A DNA stretch of 64,000 bases from Cordia subcordata (lineage: Eukaryota; Streptophyta; Magnoliopsida; Boraginales; Cordiaceae): contig JAPTOF010000016.1 in assembly GCA_028554755.1 (NCBI GenBank), positions 5,865,001-5,929,000 of the forward strand, read 5' to 3'. Both the position numbers and the translations under genes were made by a program. Position 1 is the first letter of the stretch. Every line of letters starts with the position of its first letter. The notes below the pieces were generated by a model. It saw only the letters and a program-made list of their open reading frames with translations. It searched no databases and was not told the DNA's origin. Positions 9,244 to 22,720 of this stretch are shown one piece after another.

Positions 9244-12200
9244 AAGTGTTGTGTTTCACTTTAATGTTTGTGTGTGTGTGTGTGTGTGTGGGCCTTTTCT
9301 TGACCATTTCTGTGTTGTCTTAGCTCTAAACGACAACCTCTTGCCTCGTGTATCCGAGGTGGCTGTACCTTAAATTACTGGAGATTAGTTCGAGCAATTT
9401 TGCTCGTGACCAAGACTTTTTTGTTTTTTACTGGTATAGTATATTTTGGTTGTATGGCAATTTTTTTATTCAGTTTTTTATAATATAAGTCCGTTTAGTT
9501 TTATGTCGAATGTTCCAGATTTCAGCTAGAGCTCCTCATCCTTCGCTTGGAAACTCTCCATTATTGTTCACTAATAACTATGCATCTCGACATATATTTG
9601 TCAACTGCGTGACAACATGAGTTATTTATGCAATTATGATAAGTTTCTTATTTTTGGTTTAGACTTATACTTTTCTACTTGAGTTAAGACTTATTGTTTA
9701 TAACAATTTTGTTCGTTTTGTACTCAGTTTCATGTTCATATAAAATCTTTTATTGCTCCTGACAAAAGAAAGAAAAAAGAAGAAGTCTTTTTTGTTATTT
9801 TAAAAAAAAAATAATTCACTTTATGAAGCGTGGAATTAATTTTATTTCAGGGCTAGAAACCTTTACGAAACTAGCGTGTTCCGATGCAAGTTTTAAATTG
9901 CTCAAGAAAATAATTCATTTTATGAAATCACAAATTTTGCAAGGTCCGTGTTTTTAATTGTAGACAATACACGTAATGACTTAGCCGTAATTATTAATTT
10001 GTTACCATATTAAACTTATCAACTAATTTAAAATATTTAAACTCGTAATAATAATAATAGTAATATTTCATTATAAAGAAAACAAATCTTACAAAAATAT
10101 CGATGTGGACTCGACGCTAGTACACAATTATATGGTGCATGAATGAAATCTTCATCATTATTGCAAACGACAAAAAGCTGGCGGCCCCGGATGAGCAATG
10201 CACTTGACAAGAACGCAATATTAATATAATGGAGGTGATCTTGGTGAAAAATCCTTCTTTTTTGTTTTTTTTTTTTACTTTACTATATTTGTTGGTTTGA
10301 AAAGCATCACACCCAAGCAAAACATGTGAAGTAAATAAATGAAGCAAAGTAGTCACTCCTCAATCAATTATCTTAAAAGCTTGTGGAAGTTGTCAAATAT
10401 TGATTACTAGTGCTAGCTTTTCGTTTCCCACGCTTTACAAGGGGTTTATATATTAAAGTTCTTTTGTGTGTGTATCTATATATATAATTTTCTATGGAGA
10501 TTTTATAAATGTGATTAGTTTCTTGTGATTCTTAATTTGGGCAGAAAAAGAAAAAGAAAAAGAAAAAGATTTTTTTTTTCTCATTCTATGAGTGCCACCC
10601 CCCTCTTCCCCACCCTACTGACTTTGTGTTTTATGATATACATGTCTATAGAATGTTGTAAAATCAAACAGTAACTAATTATCTAAATAATTTTATTATA
10701 ATTGTATCATTAATTCACTATTTTTTGTAATTTACTTTCATTTTGAAATTTCACCCTTACCACACCAACAAAAGAAGAAGAAAAACTTTACAAATTCATG
10801 CAGCTTCACTTCAATACAATTTCTTCAACCATATATATATACACTCAGGAAAAGGATATTATCAATATATAACATGCATGCAAATTGCTCAGGCACGAAC
10901 AATTACGCAGTCATGAGTTTAGAAAGCAAAACATTGCTTTTCTTCACGTATATATCGTGCGCCATTGTTAGCATGGTCCATACCCTAATGGAATCCACGC
11001 ACACACACACAAAGATGGATATACAAAGACTTCAAAATTAATTTCCTTCACCAAATGTCATAGGTGAAAAACGTCGTTCTAGGAGATCACTTGTGGTAAT
11101 CCCAGAGTGCGGACCTGCCTAGCTAGCTAGTTATAGTTTCATAATTGTTAGACCAATACAGAAGAGTGAAACTGAAATATGAATTATTTATTAAGATAAA
11201 ATAACCGTAGTACGTAGAAATTAATTTTAATTCACACAAGATTTGATTATTGTCATCCAATCACAGTTCCTCGATTAATGTATTATGATAAACTAAGGCT
11301 TTCAAAACACATTTAGGACTTAGATTCTCTTAATAATAATATTTAAGGATGAATCTTGTATAAAGGTCTGAATCTGAATGCTTTATTATTGCTTAATTAT
11401 TGGAAAATAGTCAGGGTTGTGATTCCTTTTTCTTCACACACTTACGAAGGGAGTGCTTTGAAATCCTTTGCATCTGGAAAACAATAGTCTTGAAGATACC
11501 ACCACGTCGGAGGAGGGAACCGTTATGTTTGACAATAAATATTTTACGTATTCAACCAATCGTTTATTGGAAATATGCCAATAATTAAAAAACAAGAAGA
11601 AAGAAAAGAGGTGGTCCCGATTGAGAACAAAATGAGGAGAAATATTTGAGATGGGTTAAATATGTTAGGAGGTAATTGGTCAAAGCATATTTTAGAATAT
11701 ATGAGATGGTTATTCTCACATGTCATACATGTGGAATATATTGAATAACAATGAAAATTGGATAGAAACTTCAAAATGGACTAATGGCAGTAACGGAATT
11801 AAAATCAAAGGACTAATTGATTGAATTAAAAAGATGAATGACTAATGCATCATTTTGTCAAAAGATAAAGGATTGTAGGAATAATTTAATCAATATAAAA
11901 ATATAAAGATGGTAAACACCATAAGAGAGAGTAAGAAATGTCCAAGTTGAAATGGAGGCACTTGTTGGGATTTTTCCGATATGTGGAATTAATAGTAGTG
12001 ATAATTTTCGACATAAATAAATAACATTTTTATATATATAAACAATCTACTAAGTTTAATATAATATGACTTGATCTGATTGGATTTAGTTTAACTAGTC
12101 AGGCGTTTCAAACATTGTTAGTCATGTCTGAGGCCATACCTTTTATAATGGATGTCTTGCAACAAAGAAAAAAGGACTAATAAGCATTAAAAGAATTCCT

Positions 12201-12830
12201 ATTACTTGAAATATTTTTTGTAGACATATTTTTTGTAGAAATATTTTTTAATACTTACTAGCAATTTCCAAATAGCATTTTTTTAATAGGAGCAATTCCC
12301 AAATAGTAGAAAAATAGAGTTTCATGAAAATCTTTTTGTTTTTTTAACTCTAATGCCCAGAAATTCATCCTATATAAAATCAAATTAAGTCTACAATAAG
12401 AAAGTTAATCTTATAGCGCCAGATCACATTCTTTTTGCTAACTTAGGGAATTAAAATTCAATAAATGAAAAATAAAAGGGGTACAACAAACAATAGCAAT
12501 CAATGGAAACTTCACAAACAACAACAAACGGAGAAAAAAGGGAAAAAAAAATATCAAAGGGTCTCTCAAATGAACAAAATTAATTGCTGGATTACATTTA
12601 ACCTCAGTCATGAAACTTATTTCCAATGTGAGAAAATTTAATTGGCGAAAGTCGATAGCCAAACATTTAGCAAAACTCGACCGCCACGGGATAATATTTT
12701 GTTTTCTCTTTTGGGGGCTAGTGTATTTCTCAAAGTCGAGTGCGAGTCTCGTGGGTAAATTTCTCATTGACCATTTTAATAAACACTGGAGGGAAACAGT
12801 TGCAGAGTAGACTGACATGGTGGGGGCCAT
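9244..12830. other. Intergenic DNA
   Basis: This stretch is AT-rich with simple repeats, for example (GT)n at 9268-9290 and (CA)n at 11000-11010. No gene or transposon signature was seen. The open frames at 12438-12842 lie on both strands and match nothing I know. Confidence 0.6.
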
Positions 12831-12841
12831 GTGACTTGTCA

Positions 12842-13125
12842 CACGTGAATCAGGAGAGCTCCCACTTAAAAGCGACTTCGCTTTTTTTTTTTTCCTTTTT
12901 TCTTACATGACAAGCCTCCAAAAAAATTTTATGGCCCTGCCACGTCATCCATTTACACGTGTCACCAGCTTCCCTGCATCAGCCACGTGGATTTTAACTC
13001 TCTGTGGATTATCAGCTCAGCTCACCGACAGCTACAGCTGTTTTAATCAGAACTGTCCTCGACACGTGCCAAGACATCATTCGTATGGAACTATTGCTGA
13101 CGTGGCACATGACTCAGAATGACGT
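12842..13125. promoter_or_regulatory. Cluster of G-box/ABRE (CACGTG) elements, distal TPP promoter
   Basis: Four perfect palindromic CACGTG boxes lie at 12842-12847, 12956-12961, 12984-12989 and 13063-13068. Further ACGT cores are CACGTC at 12941, TGACGTGGC at 13098-13106 and TGACGT at 13120. Four CACGTG in about 230 bp of AT-rich DNA is far above chance. Such sites bind bZIP (ABF/GBF) and bHLH (PIF) factors. The cluster is about 0.9-1.2 kb upstream of the TPP TATA box, so it probably serves that gene. Confidence 0.6.
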
Positions 13126-13129
13126 ATAT

Positions 13130-13980
13130 GCTTGCGCCAACCATGGCTCGTTTAGAATTTTTTTTTCTAAAATATAAAATATTTTTTAAAAACTTATGAT
13201 TTTCTAACTTTTGAAAATAATTAAAATTGAATCTTTCAGGAGTGTTAGCTGTTTTGGAATCCAATTCAAGAAATCAATCCAAACATACATTTGAATTTAA
13301 ATCTTATAACATTATAAAAGAATTTGATTATAATGAATCAAGAACATTATTCTATCATAATTATTGTTCCTCAAGAATCTTTATATTTAATTTCTGACCA
13401 AACATTATGAAATGCAAAAGTTCAATAGTTAACAAATAATATATATAATTAAACAATCGCTGAAATATTTCCTGAAATTCCATGGGCACCATGTAATATT
13501 TTGTTCAAAAGTGATGTTCATTCTATTTTCTAATAAAAAATTCACTTTAAAGAGAATCAATTAGATGTATCTTAATATTACAAATTTTTAGTGCACTAGT
13601 ATGTTATCGGTTCAAATCTTCAAAATATTGTTCAATTTTCTCATTTTGAAACATCAGAAGCATTTATGGTCTCCAATCTACCCTTTAATTGTTTGACCAA
13701 CAAAAAAATCATTTTTTTATCTACTATTTTATTGGAACAAGAAATTGTTTGACCTCTTAAAATATTGAATACATTATGACAACGCTGGCTTGGTAAAAAG
13801 AAATTAAATTAAAAAAGCAATTGGTTAAAAAGAATTTAATATGCAGAGTTGCACATTTTGTTTCCTAATTCAACAACCAGAATTGCAGTTTACCTTGTTT
13901 GGCACGACTTTTCATATTTTTTGACCTATACCAAGAAAAATAAAAAAAAATAATTTTTTTTAAAAAAAAAAGAAGAAGAA
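13130..13980. other. AT-rich upstream DNA of the TPP gene
   Basis: No gene was seen. It holds A/T runs and general promoter-like DNA, ending in an AT-rich block just before the TATA box. Confidence 0.5.
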
Positions 13981-13999
13981 GAAAAACACAAACAAACTC

Positions 14000-14007
14000 T
14001 ATATATA
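14000..14007 (+). promoter_or_regulatory. TATA box of the TPP gene
   Basis: TATATATA is followed about 30 bp later by a C/T-rich leader (14010-14200) typical of plant 5' ends. A transcription start near 14030-14040 is inferred. Confidence 0.55.
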
Positions 14008-14305
14008 GAACACCCCTCTCCGCCTCCAATTCCTTCTTCTTTTTCCCCTCATTTTCTCTCCATCCCTCTCTGGCATTCATATCTTTTTGCCTTTCTATAC
14101 AAACCAATCCCTTTGCTTTCCCTTCACTTCCCTCGTGCTTTTCCTTTCCTCTCCTTTTCCACCGTTTGTTTCACTTTCTTGGCTCTTTTTTCATTCTTTT
14201 TTTTTTTTTGTCATTATATATATGCATGTTTTGAATCTGAGAATAATACACGTTTGGAGATTATTTAGGAGGAGCTTGACTTTCTTCAAAGAGGTGTTAA
14301 GTCAG

Positions 14306-15030
14306 GTATATGTTTTGTGCATTGCACTATCTTTTTTTTCTTTCATTTTATGCAATGAAAATGCATTTTTTTTCATGCAATAATATATTAGATTAAGCTG
14401 ATATATATGTACATATAATATTTGTATTTTTTTGAAGCATCTATATTTTAGCCAAAATTAAATCTTTCGTTTTAGTTCTCACCATATATTCATTTTGCTT
14501 GTGTGTTTGGTGTTTTGCTTGTTTTCTTAATAAAACATGCAAAGTTGAAAACTATATGATCTTTTCATTCTGGGTTTCTCTCTCTGTCTCTCCCTTTCTC
14601 TCTCTCTCTCTCTCTCTACATAAATATGTTTTTTCGGTTTTTTCTTTTCACAATAATGGTTCTAGAAAAATGATTAATTGGTTGAGGGGACCTGTTTAAT
14701 TAGAAAGCGAGTTAAATGCTAAATTATGTAAAAATGACTCTATGCGAATGTGCATGAATTATTTTTTGTTATATGTACAGAGGGTCACTACTAGAGTATT
14801 ACATACAGATGATAGAAAAATATTTACCGTCATAACTATGTCTGTTTTGTAAGATTCTATTTAACTATATTTTCATAGCAATTACATGCTCATTTGCCAC
14901 CCGATGAGTACGGTCAATGGAATGAGATCGCTTTATTTTCCATAGTTATGACGTCTCTATTTAGTAATTGATTTTTCTAATTACTAATTTTCGTCACTTG
15001 AATTCGTAGTGAAATGCCTCTGTGTGTGTA

Positions 15031-15061
<31 letters not shown>

Positions 15062-16966
15062 TTATATACATGTAGTGTGTTTTATGTGTTAATGATCGAG
15101 GATTTGACAGCATACTGTTTAGTTCCATAAGGGTTTAGTCGTATTTGTCTCTTAATAGTAGATTACATTATTTTGTCGGTTGCTGTTAGGATGTTGAAAT
15201 ATTGATTATGTGTCTCAATCAAGTTTTCGTGGTTAGCAATTCCAATCCTATATATTATAAAGTCAGCAGATGCTTTATGTGGTTATTAAAGCCTTTCTGG
15301 TGATATATGCTTGTATGTACATTTTTCTTCAGCATGTCAACACCAAAACATATGTAGTTTTTTTTTGCATGAATCTTACCTACTCCTGTTGTGATATTTT
15401 GATTTCTACAACCACGGTGATTTATTTTTTGTTTTTTTTTTTTAATTTTAAAGCTTCATTTTGGTTCAAAAAAAAATCTATATCAAGTTTAGGTGTCTAA
15501 TTTGTGAAAGAGAAGTATGGAAAATAAAATAGAAAATTTTCTTTTTCAATCTAAGATGTTTCTCTATGAACTCGGTCTGGATTGGCTTTTCAACAAAGTT
15601 TTTTAATATTAATTTTGCAAAATGAGAATATATATTTTTTTCACAAGCTCAATTTTTTTTTTTTGTTTTGGGAAAAAATTAAACTTTTTGAAGAGTTTTA
15701 ACTTTTTAAAATCAGTCCAAATACTGCACAAAAAAAATGAAAAAAAAGTAACTTTTCATGAGGGAAAAAAATCAATCCAAAGGGCCCTAGGTGAGTCAGA
15801 GTTACATTTTTTCTTTTCTGGGGTTTTTTGACCCCTTGTTTTTTGGTATTTGATCAGTCTCTCTCTCACAAACAAACGTACTTGTGGTGGTCAGGGGTCG
15901 ATTAAACTGGTTTCCTTGGTTAAATTTTTTGCCATCAAAAGTATCTTTATAATTTAGGGGTACTAGAGCACACTGCTGGTGGTGAACATTGCTGAGTTGA
16001 CTGTGGGCCATGGTATCTGATGGGACATTGGCCTACCTCGTGTAAAAATAAGAAGAAACGAAATTAGATACACAAAGTTCATGTAGTTCAACAAAACCTA
16101 TGTCTATAAGTAGATGTAATTCACTATATTTAATGAATAAACATACAAGATAGAGTTCTCCAATGCTACCAACTCTAGTCTCTATTTGTCTCTCCTCTCA
16201 ATTCACATAATTGAGGTTAAACCAATACCTGTAGATGATATGTTACACATGCTAAAAGTTCATTTAAGAATGTAGGCCACAGTGCTAACAATATTAATAT
16301 GCTCAAATTCATGTTAATTGCTTTCTCATTCTTTTATTATTATTATTATTTTTCTTCCAACTAAAGTTCTTGATACAACCAACGAACGTGTTAAATACGC
16401 AGTGAACAGGTGAGTCGTTGGATCTACAAGATCCTTCAGTAACTCGTTTTTCAACCACATTCAAATCAGAGAGATTTTCACATAGAAAATCTTGTTAGTT
16501 AAGACAAAAGCAAGTATAGATTTTCACGTGCCAACGATGTGGTAAACAATGACACCTATAATTGGCACATTTGAATATGTCATTCAGTTATATGCATCCA
16601 AGAAATTCTGATGTCATGTTCTGCATGAAAATTTGATTATTAATTCATCATTATCAGATTTTGAGGTGAAACTAACAGTGTCTTACACTTAAATGTACAT
16701 GGCCCTCTTCTATATAGAGATCAGATTAGACTTTTACTCTTGAATTTAATGTTTGAAGATCCATACTGCAGAGTTTTGAGGGTAGATTATCAACCTGCAT
16801 AAACAGCCGCGGCCCAGAATGTTCACGTTTTTAGTATAAATACTAAATGCAGTGTGGCTTTAGAGATGAGGTATCATGAAATTTGGATGGTCCATCAATT
16901 TGGGGACTCTTAAATTCTAATTGTATTCATAAAGGAATTGTTATTAATCTGCTTCTGCTTCTTCAG
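14306..16966 (+). other. Large 5'UTR intron of the TPP gene
   Basis: The donor CAG^GTATATG is at 14305/14306 and the acceptor CTTCTTCAG^ATT at 16966/16967. A second possible acceptor lies at 16973. The 2.66 kb interior has no gene. It contains (TA)n near 15032-15050 and an inverted-repeat element at 15571-15790. Confidence 0.5.
15571..15790. repeat. MITE-like T-rich element in the TPP leader intron
   Basis: The left end CGGTCTGGATTGGCTTTT is mirrored by the right end AATCAATCCAAAGGGCCC. The interior is made of T- and A-runs. It belongs to the same loose family as elements at 18774, 19960, 26331, 49396 and 60265. Confidence 0.45.
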
Positions 16967-17148
16967 ATTTCAGGAAGCCTGTGCTTGATGGACTGCTTAC
17001 CAAGCAGCAGTGACAATAAGACATTGAAGAGGTGGTTTTTCATTGATAAAAGGGTTGGGTAGTGCTTTTTCCAAGGTTTTTGGTGCTCAATCTCTCATAA
17101 GAACAATCTATTTATATTTAAACAACTTGGTGTTAGTCCTTTATATCA

Positions 17149-20100
17149 ATGGATTTGAAGTCGACAAAAGCGTCTCCTGTTCTCACCGATCCTGCACCGG
17201 TAAACAATTCCAGACTAGGGATGCAGAGTCTGTTGCCCTGTTCAGGCCCTTCATTTCCTGCTAGCGTGCGAACAGTTCCTAAAAAGAAACCGGCAAAGCT
17301 TGACGATGTGCGGTCCAATGGCTGGCTTGACGCGATGAAAGCTTCTTCTCCTCGCAAGAAAATACACAAGGAGTTTGCTTCAGATGATGATATTGCTTAC
17401 AATACGTGGATGGTATTCATTTCTTCTTCTCTTACATTACTAAGGGCCTGTTTGGAATAGACTTATATGAAATCTCACAAGCATCTTATTGGATAAGCAT
17501 ATGATAAGAAATAAGTGTATGATACAAACCCAATTGACTGTTCTGTGTTTCACTGTAGCTTATTTCTTTTCCTCTTTGCAGATTAAGTATCCATCAGCAC
17601 TTAGCTCGTTTGAGCAAATCATGAATCGCGCGAAACATAGGAAGATAGTGATGTTCTTAGACTATGATGGGACTCTTTCTCCAATTGTGGATGACCCTGA
17701 TCTTGCTTTCATCTCTGCTGAGGTTAACAATTGCCCCATCACCTTGTGCAGAAAAATTTGCTTTACACTAGCTAGTTTTCTTGGTTAACATGAAAACAAC
17801 TTCTTTGACAGATGCGTTCTGCTGTTAAAAATGTTGCAAAGTATTTCCGAACTGCCATCATCAGTGGAAGGAGTCGTGATAAGGTAGTTGGATAATTTCT
17901 GCTGAAATTAAGCTCATTGGAACGGTGAAGATTCATTCATAACACGACGCTGTTTTCAGCACGTACGTAAATCTCCCTTTCTTGTTTCAGGTCTTTGAGT
18001 TAGTAGGACTAACGGAACTCTATTGCGCGGGTAGCCATGGCATGGACATCATGTTCCCGGTCAGGGACAGGGACAAAATGTCCCTTGTCCATTTAAATTG
18101 TTCTAAATCTACCGACCAAGAGGTATGTCGTCATGGTCCCTTCTGAGATTTCACCTATTAAAACGATCTTTTCTATCGCTAAATTTCGCGTCGTGTTTAG
18201 GGCAAGGAGGTAAATCTTTTCCAGCCAGCCCGCGAATTTTTACCTATGATCGATGAGGTGTGTTGTCGTATTTACCCTAAATTACTTCATCAATATATGT
18301 TTTCAATCTAATCAGACGACGGTATGTGCATTGTTATAGTATTCATAGACGATTTACCCTTTATTGCTTTGGCAATGTTTCAGGTTTATAGAACCCTTGT
18401 GGAGAACACAAAGGATGTAAAAGGTGCAAAAGTTGAGAACCATAAGTTTTGCGTGTCCGTGCATTACAGAAATGTAGATGAGAGTGTGAGTCTTTCATTG
18501 CTATGTATCTTTAGCTAGTTTTAACATCATCCAATGTTAGTAATGAATGTGGTATGTTTTGGTTCATTAGCTAAGCTTCTGTTTGAATTATATGGACTAC
18601 AGACCTGGCCTGTGATTGCCCAGAATGTTCACGATGTCTTGAAAAATTTTCCGCGATTACGACTAACGCATGGACGGAAGGTAACCTATTCATCCACTAC
18701 TGCATCTGGACATTTGCTTATGCTTTTGACACTTTTGTCATCTTAGACGTTTTAATAATAGAGTTTTGAAGTGCTTGTTTGGCCTATTTTAGAAGTTGAG
18801 TTTTTAGGGTTTATATGGATTGACTTTTTGTAAAATACTTTTTCTTTTAACAATTTTTGAAAAAATATTTTCTTGAGAAGTTGAAAATTCTAACTTATGA
18901 AAAAAAAAATGTATTTGAGCTTTTTCCAGAATTTTCACCTTTTTTTAAAGCCAAGCCAAATGGTTATTGCAAAAACAATGCATTTTTTTTAAATGAAGTA
19001 TTTTTCCCTAAAAAAAAGAAAAGAAAAGCCAACCCAACTAGGCCTTTAGCTATTTTGAGGGAAAAATTGGAATTTGGAATTATGGAATAGTAGTTTTGAG
19101 AAAACAAGAAGAAAAGTAATTTTTGAAATGAGATATAAAAACTGCTTCCGAAAAGCCATTTCTAAAAAGCTCCAATAATTTTTTAATTTTTTTAGCTTTT
19201 ATTTTATGTGAAATCTCTTTTAATAATAGCATGAACAAGTTAGCTTCAATTTTTAAAATCACATAAAAGCACTTTTAAATGTCTAAAAGCTGGCCAAAGA
19301 GGCTCTTAATCTTGAACATTTAGTATTCTCTTCTTTTTTCTCCTTTCGTGTAGGTTTTCGAGATCCGTCCTATAATTGACTGGCATAAGGGGAAAGCAGT
19401 TGAATTTCTGCTTGAATCACTAGGTTAGTTTACTCTATTTTTGTTTTGTCAGAATTAGTTTTCTTATTTGAATTCTCCTATGATGTTTTTATAAAATCAT
19501 ATCCATAAAATTTTGCAGGGTTTGGTAATAATGAAGAAGTGCTTCCAATCTATATTGGAGATGACCGCACTGACGAAGATGCGTTCAAGGTTTATACACT
19601 TATTCATGCTCCTATTGAACTTATAAGGACCTTATTAAGTTTTATGCTTACCAAAAAGCTAAAAGAAAAGATCAAATGGTCAGAATTTCATACTATTAAC
19701 GAATTTATTTTTATAATTGAATCAGGTATTGCGAGATGGAAATAGAGGTTTTGGGATTCTGGTGTCTGGGGTCCCTAAGGAAAGCAATGCTTTTTTCTCT
19801 CTCAGGGATACTTCTGAGGTGTCAATCCAAAATATGCAACTTTTTGTTCATCGAATAAACTTTAGCTGACCTTGTCGATCAAATGACCAAGGCTTGTCTA
19901 GATTAGCTTCTTTTTCATGAAAATATTTTTTTTAAGAAAAATCAGATCTTTTTTAATAAGTATTTGGCTTGGTATCGAAAGTGTTGAAGTTCTGAAAATA
20001 AATAAATAAATAAATAACTCAAATGCAGTTTTTTTTAGAAATCAAGAAATTTTCAAAAATATACTTTTTCTAAAAGTTATATCATTTTTTTTAAAGTCAA

Positions 20101-20296
20101 TTCAAACGAACCCTAAGTCTTTCCATGAGACAGCATGCCACTCTCAGCCAGATTTTCCGGCTGACGAGAGCATCTCTTCATATTTTTGTGTCAATTTACG
20201 CCATCGTTAATTCATTTGCTAAATTTCGAAATTTATGTGCAGGTTCAACAATTCCTGAAGTCCCTTGTGAGAATGAAAGAACAGGAAGCGTTATGA
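17149..20296 (+). CDS. TPP: Trehalose-6-phosphate phosphatase
   Basis: The enzyme dephosphorylates trehalose 6-phosphate to trehalose and so lowers this sugar signal. Eleven coding exons: 17149-17412, 17582-17722, 17812-17883, 17991-18122, 18201-18257, 18384-18485, 18603-18680, 19354-19423, 19519-19589, 19726-19818 and 20243-20296. All junctions are GT-AG and keep frame, giving 377 aa, a usual length for plant TPPs. HAD-phosphatase motifs are present: DYDGT with the nucleophile D115 and D117, SGRSRD (motif II), the Lys in DWHKGKA, and [10 protein letters not shown] with D320/D321. The Ser/Lys-rich N terminus resembles other plant TPPs. There is no TPS domain, so this is the single-domain type. 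ATG 17149 is the first start in frame with the conserved region. A long leader intron and upstream ORF precede it and a G-box cluster lies further upstream. Introns 7 and 10 carry inverted-repeat insertions. The copy looks functional. Confidence 0.96.
18774..19309. repeat. Composite MITE-like insertion in TPP intron 7
   Basis: The left end TGCTTGTTTGGCC and the right end GGCCAAAGAGGCTC are roughly inverted. An internal boundary at 19030-19050 (CAACCCAACTAGGCCTTTAG) suggests two joined units. The interior is A/T-run rich. It fills most of an otherwise short intron. Confidence 0.5.
19960..20118. repeat. MITE-like element in TPP intron 10
   Basis: It begins with TATTTGGCTTGG and ends with GTCAATTCAAACGAACCC, an imperfect inverted match to the family seen elsewhere in the window. 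The interior is A/T-run rich. Confidence 0.4.
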
Positions 20297-21621
20297 TTAG
20301 ATAAGAAGAGCATACAAATAGCTGTATACAGTTTGCGTAGAAGGAAAGCAAAGCATTACAAGTATATAACGAAGAGAATCGATCGATCTATCTGCAGATC
20401 TTAAAGATACATGGAAGTAGGTTTTTGTAGTTATTTGCATAAACAGTGCAGGTGGAGCTGCTATATGAATGTCCAATTATTTAGTATTTCCCAATTTTTG
20501 TATTATTTATAATATATGTTAAAAACTTGCCTTTTCAATCTTGTAAAGCTCTAAAACTTTATTTAATGTTATGAGCGGATCCTACAGTAAGATGAGTAGA
20601 GGGTCCTTGAGAGTAAACTTAGTTAATTTTTGTGCAACCGTTATATTAATTTTGTATTAGCTTTCAAATCCATTAGTTACAAAACCTTGGTCATTGGATT
20701 AGATCCATTTTAAATTCATAATATGAGGAAAATTTAAGGTAGTAAAGTAATTATGCAATTATAATGACATAATTTAGACGTCGAGTGGAAAGATTATATA
20801 TCTGCACATTACTGTGATTTCATTTACCTTCTTCACTGCATTATAATATTATGAAAGAATTTAAAGGGTTCATGTTATAGAATTTGAATTCTTAAGGTAT
20901 AGAGTTTTTAACAATGAAGTTTTAGTAAAAATTGTTGTTCAATAGAAACAGTTGATTGTTGGTCCTAATTACCTTTTAGTTGTTTATGTAATTTTTCTTA
21001 TGTGTAATGTGGACTTTTGAAGATATTGATAGGTAATTTTAAAAAAAAAATTCAAATGATGTAAAAACAGTTCCATCCCTAAAATTTTACATTGGAGCTT
21101 TTTGCTTTTCTTAAATTTTTTTAACTTTCTTTTTTATGTAAACTATTATATAGGAAATAGACAAAACAAATTGATTTTAGCTCTACAGTTATAGAAAGTA
21201 CTTGTAAATAACATTCGAACAATTTTTCTTCCCTTTGGCGTACCTAAGCAGACCTTGGAGTCAAAGCATGGTCATGATGCAAATTAAGGCGGTTAACTTT
21301 GTCCTTCCAATATCATTACGGTATATAATTAACTAATTGACTGGAAAATCAATAGAACGAGAGATCAATTATCTCAATTGCTAATTTCATTACATAGCCA
21401 AATTAAGTTTCATTTCAACCCCCTCCCCCAACCCATAAAACTATGGAAAAATTTCAAAACTGTGCGCAGCTAGCCGTTCAAAAACACAAGCTCAGTATCA
21501 TGTGTTAACATGTTAGTTCTGTAAGATAAACATATTTCAAGGGGTCCAAGTCAAACTTCTTCATCTTTTCTACATAACATATATAATAATTAGTGAAGCA
21601 AATCAATTCGAAAAACTTCAT

Positions 21622-21662
<41 letters not shown>

Positions 21663-22720
21663 CAAACCATAATTGTTCTTCAGTGTAAAATGCATGTGGA
21701 CGCTTGTCGCCATGAACATGTCCATGTGGATATTGTTGATCTCCGCGGTCCATTAATTGTGTGTGGAAGTATTAGGATGGATAATTAATTACATTATTGG
21801 AGTTTTGTTTAATTTTGTTTGTGTTCTTTTCATCGTCTTGTGTAGATTTTGATGTGAATATGACAAAGGAAAAAAATGACACCAGGAGACGATGACAACT
21901 TGCTATCTGTTTGGCTAGCAAACTATCACTTGCATGTGGTTACGCACATGCTTTTTTCTGAATCCTGCGATGCTAAGGTGATTGGATCAGATCACCTTGT
22001 AAGATGATTGGACTAGATCGCCTTGTGTTAGATAATATAATGTAACGCCTCACAAAGTTAAAGTTCGTAGGGAAGTTTGATACAATATTATGATGTTACG
22101 AAAGAAAATAATATTTTCTCGACAAATCTATAAATCTTTTCTTGGCTCGACAGGGGTCATCGTTTCTTCCGGTTATGACAGCCATTTTCTTGTTTGGTTT
22201 TCCATCACATCCCAATTGATTTCTGGATGTTAATTTCTCTGTCAACTTTAATGTTGCTTTCTTATGTACGATCACCACATTAGTTAAGGCACCGTTTGAA
22301 GGATAGAGCTTTATAATATTTTAGGGGGAATCAGGGAAAAAAAAAAGGAAGAAAGAAGAGAATATTTGGCAATCCAATGATAATTTTTGGGTTGTAAAAA
22401 ACGGATCCATTTATTTTACCGAGCAGCTAGCAAACTGTAACTAGTATTTCCAGGTCCCTAATAATTGGATGGTTGTTTCTCCAATGGATTTCTTTTTATT
22501 GTTTCTCCAATGAATTTCTTCTACTTTGTGCTGAAAACAAGGTATTCCATGTTATTTGGTGCAATTAGAAGGATGTGCAACTATTTTAAAGACAAGAAAT
22601 AAACGACAAGTACGTAATCATGTAATGAACATCAAAATTTTATGTATATGAAAAAAATAATTGCACAAAGAACATTGATACTATCTTTGCTAACTTGTGC
22701 ACTATTTTTTGCATGGAGGT
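20297..22720. other. TPP 3'UTR followed by intergenic DNA
   Basis: The TPP 3'UTR probably ends near 20500-20560, in a run with TATTATTTATAATATATG. The rest has no gene. A (TA)n microsatellite of about 36 bp lies at 21625-21661. A 26-bp direct repeat (TGATTGGA..AGATC.CCTTGT) lies at 21979-22030. Confidence 0.6.

Larger units (their letters stand above)
14222..17062 (+). other. Predicted upstream ORF in the TPP leader, spliced
   Basis: If the leader intron 14306-16966 is removed, an ORF starts at ATG 14222, runs 28 codons to the donor, and continues in frame for 31 codons to TAG 17060-17062. That gives 59 aa, 86 nt before the TPP ATG. An internal ATG at 16988 would give a 24-aa version with residues MDCLPSSSDNK and ending DKRVG. 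Upstream ORFs with conserved peptides have, as I recall, been reported for some TPP genes, but I cannot confirm a match here. Confidence 0.4.

Noticed and set aside
12438..12842. Protein-coding gene (134 aa minus or 66 aa plus)
   Set aside because: Both strands are open, no domain is recognisable, and no splice or promoter context was found.
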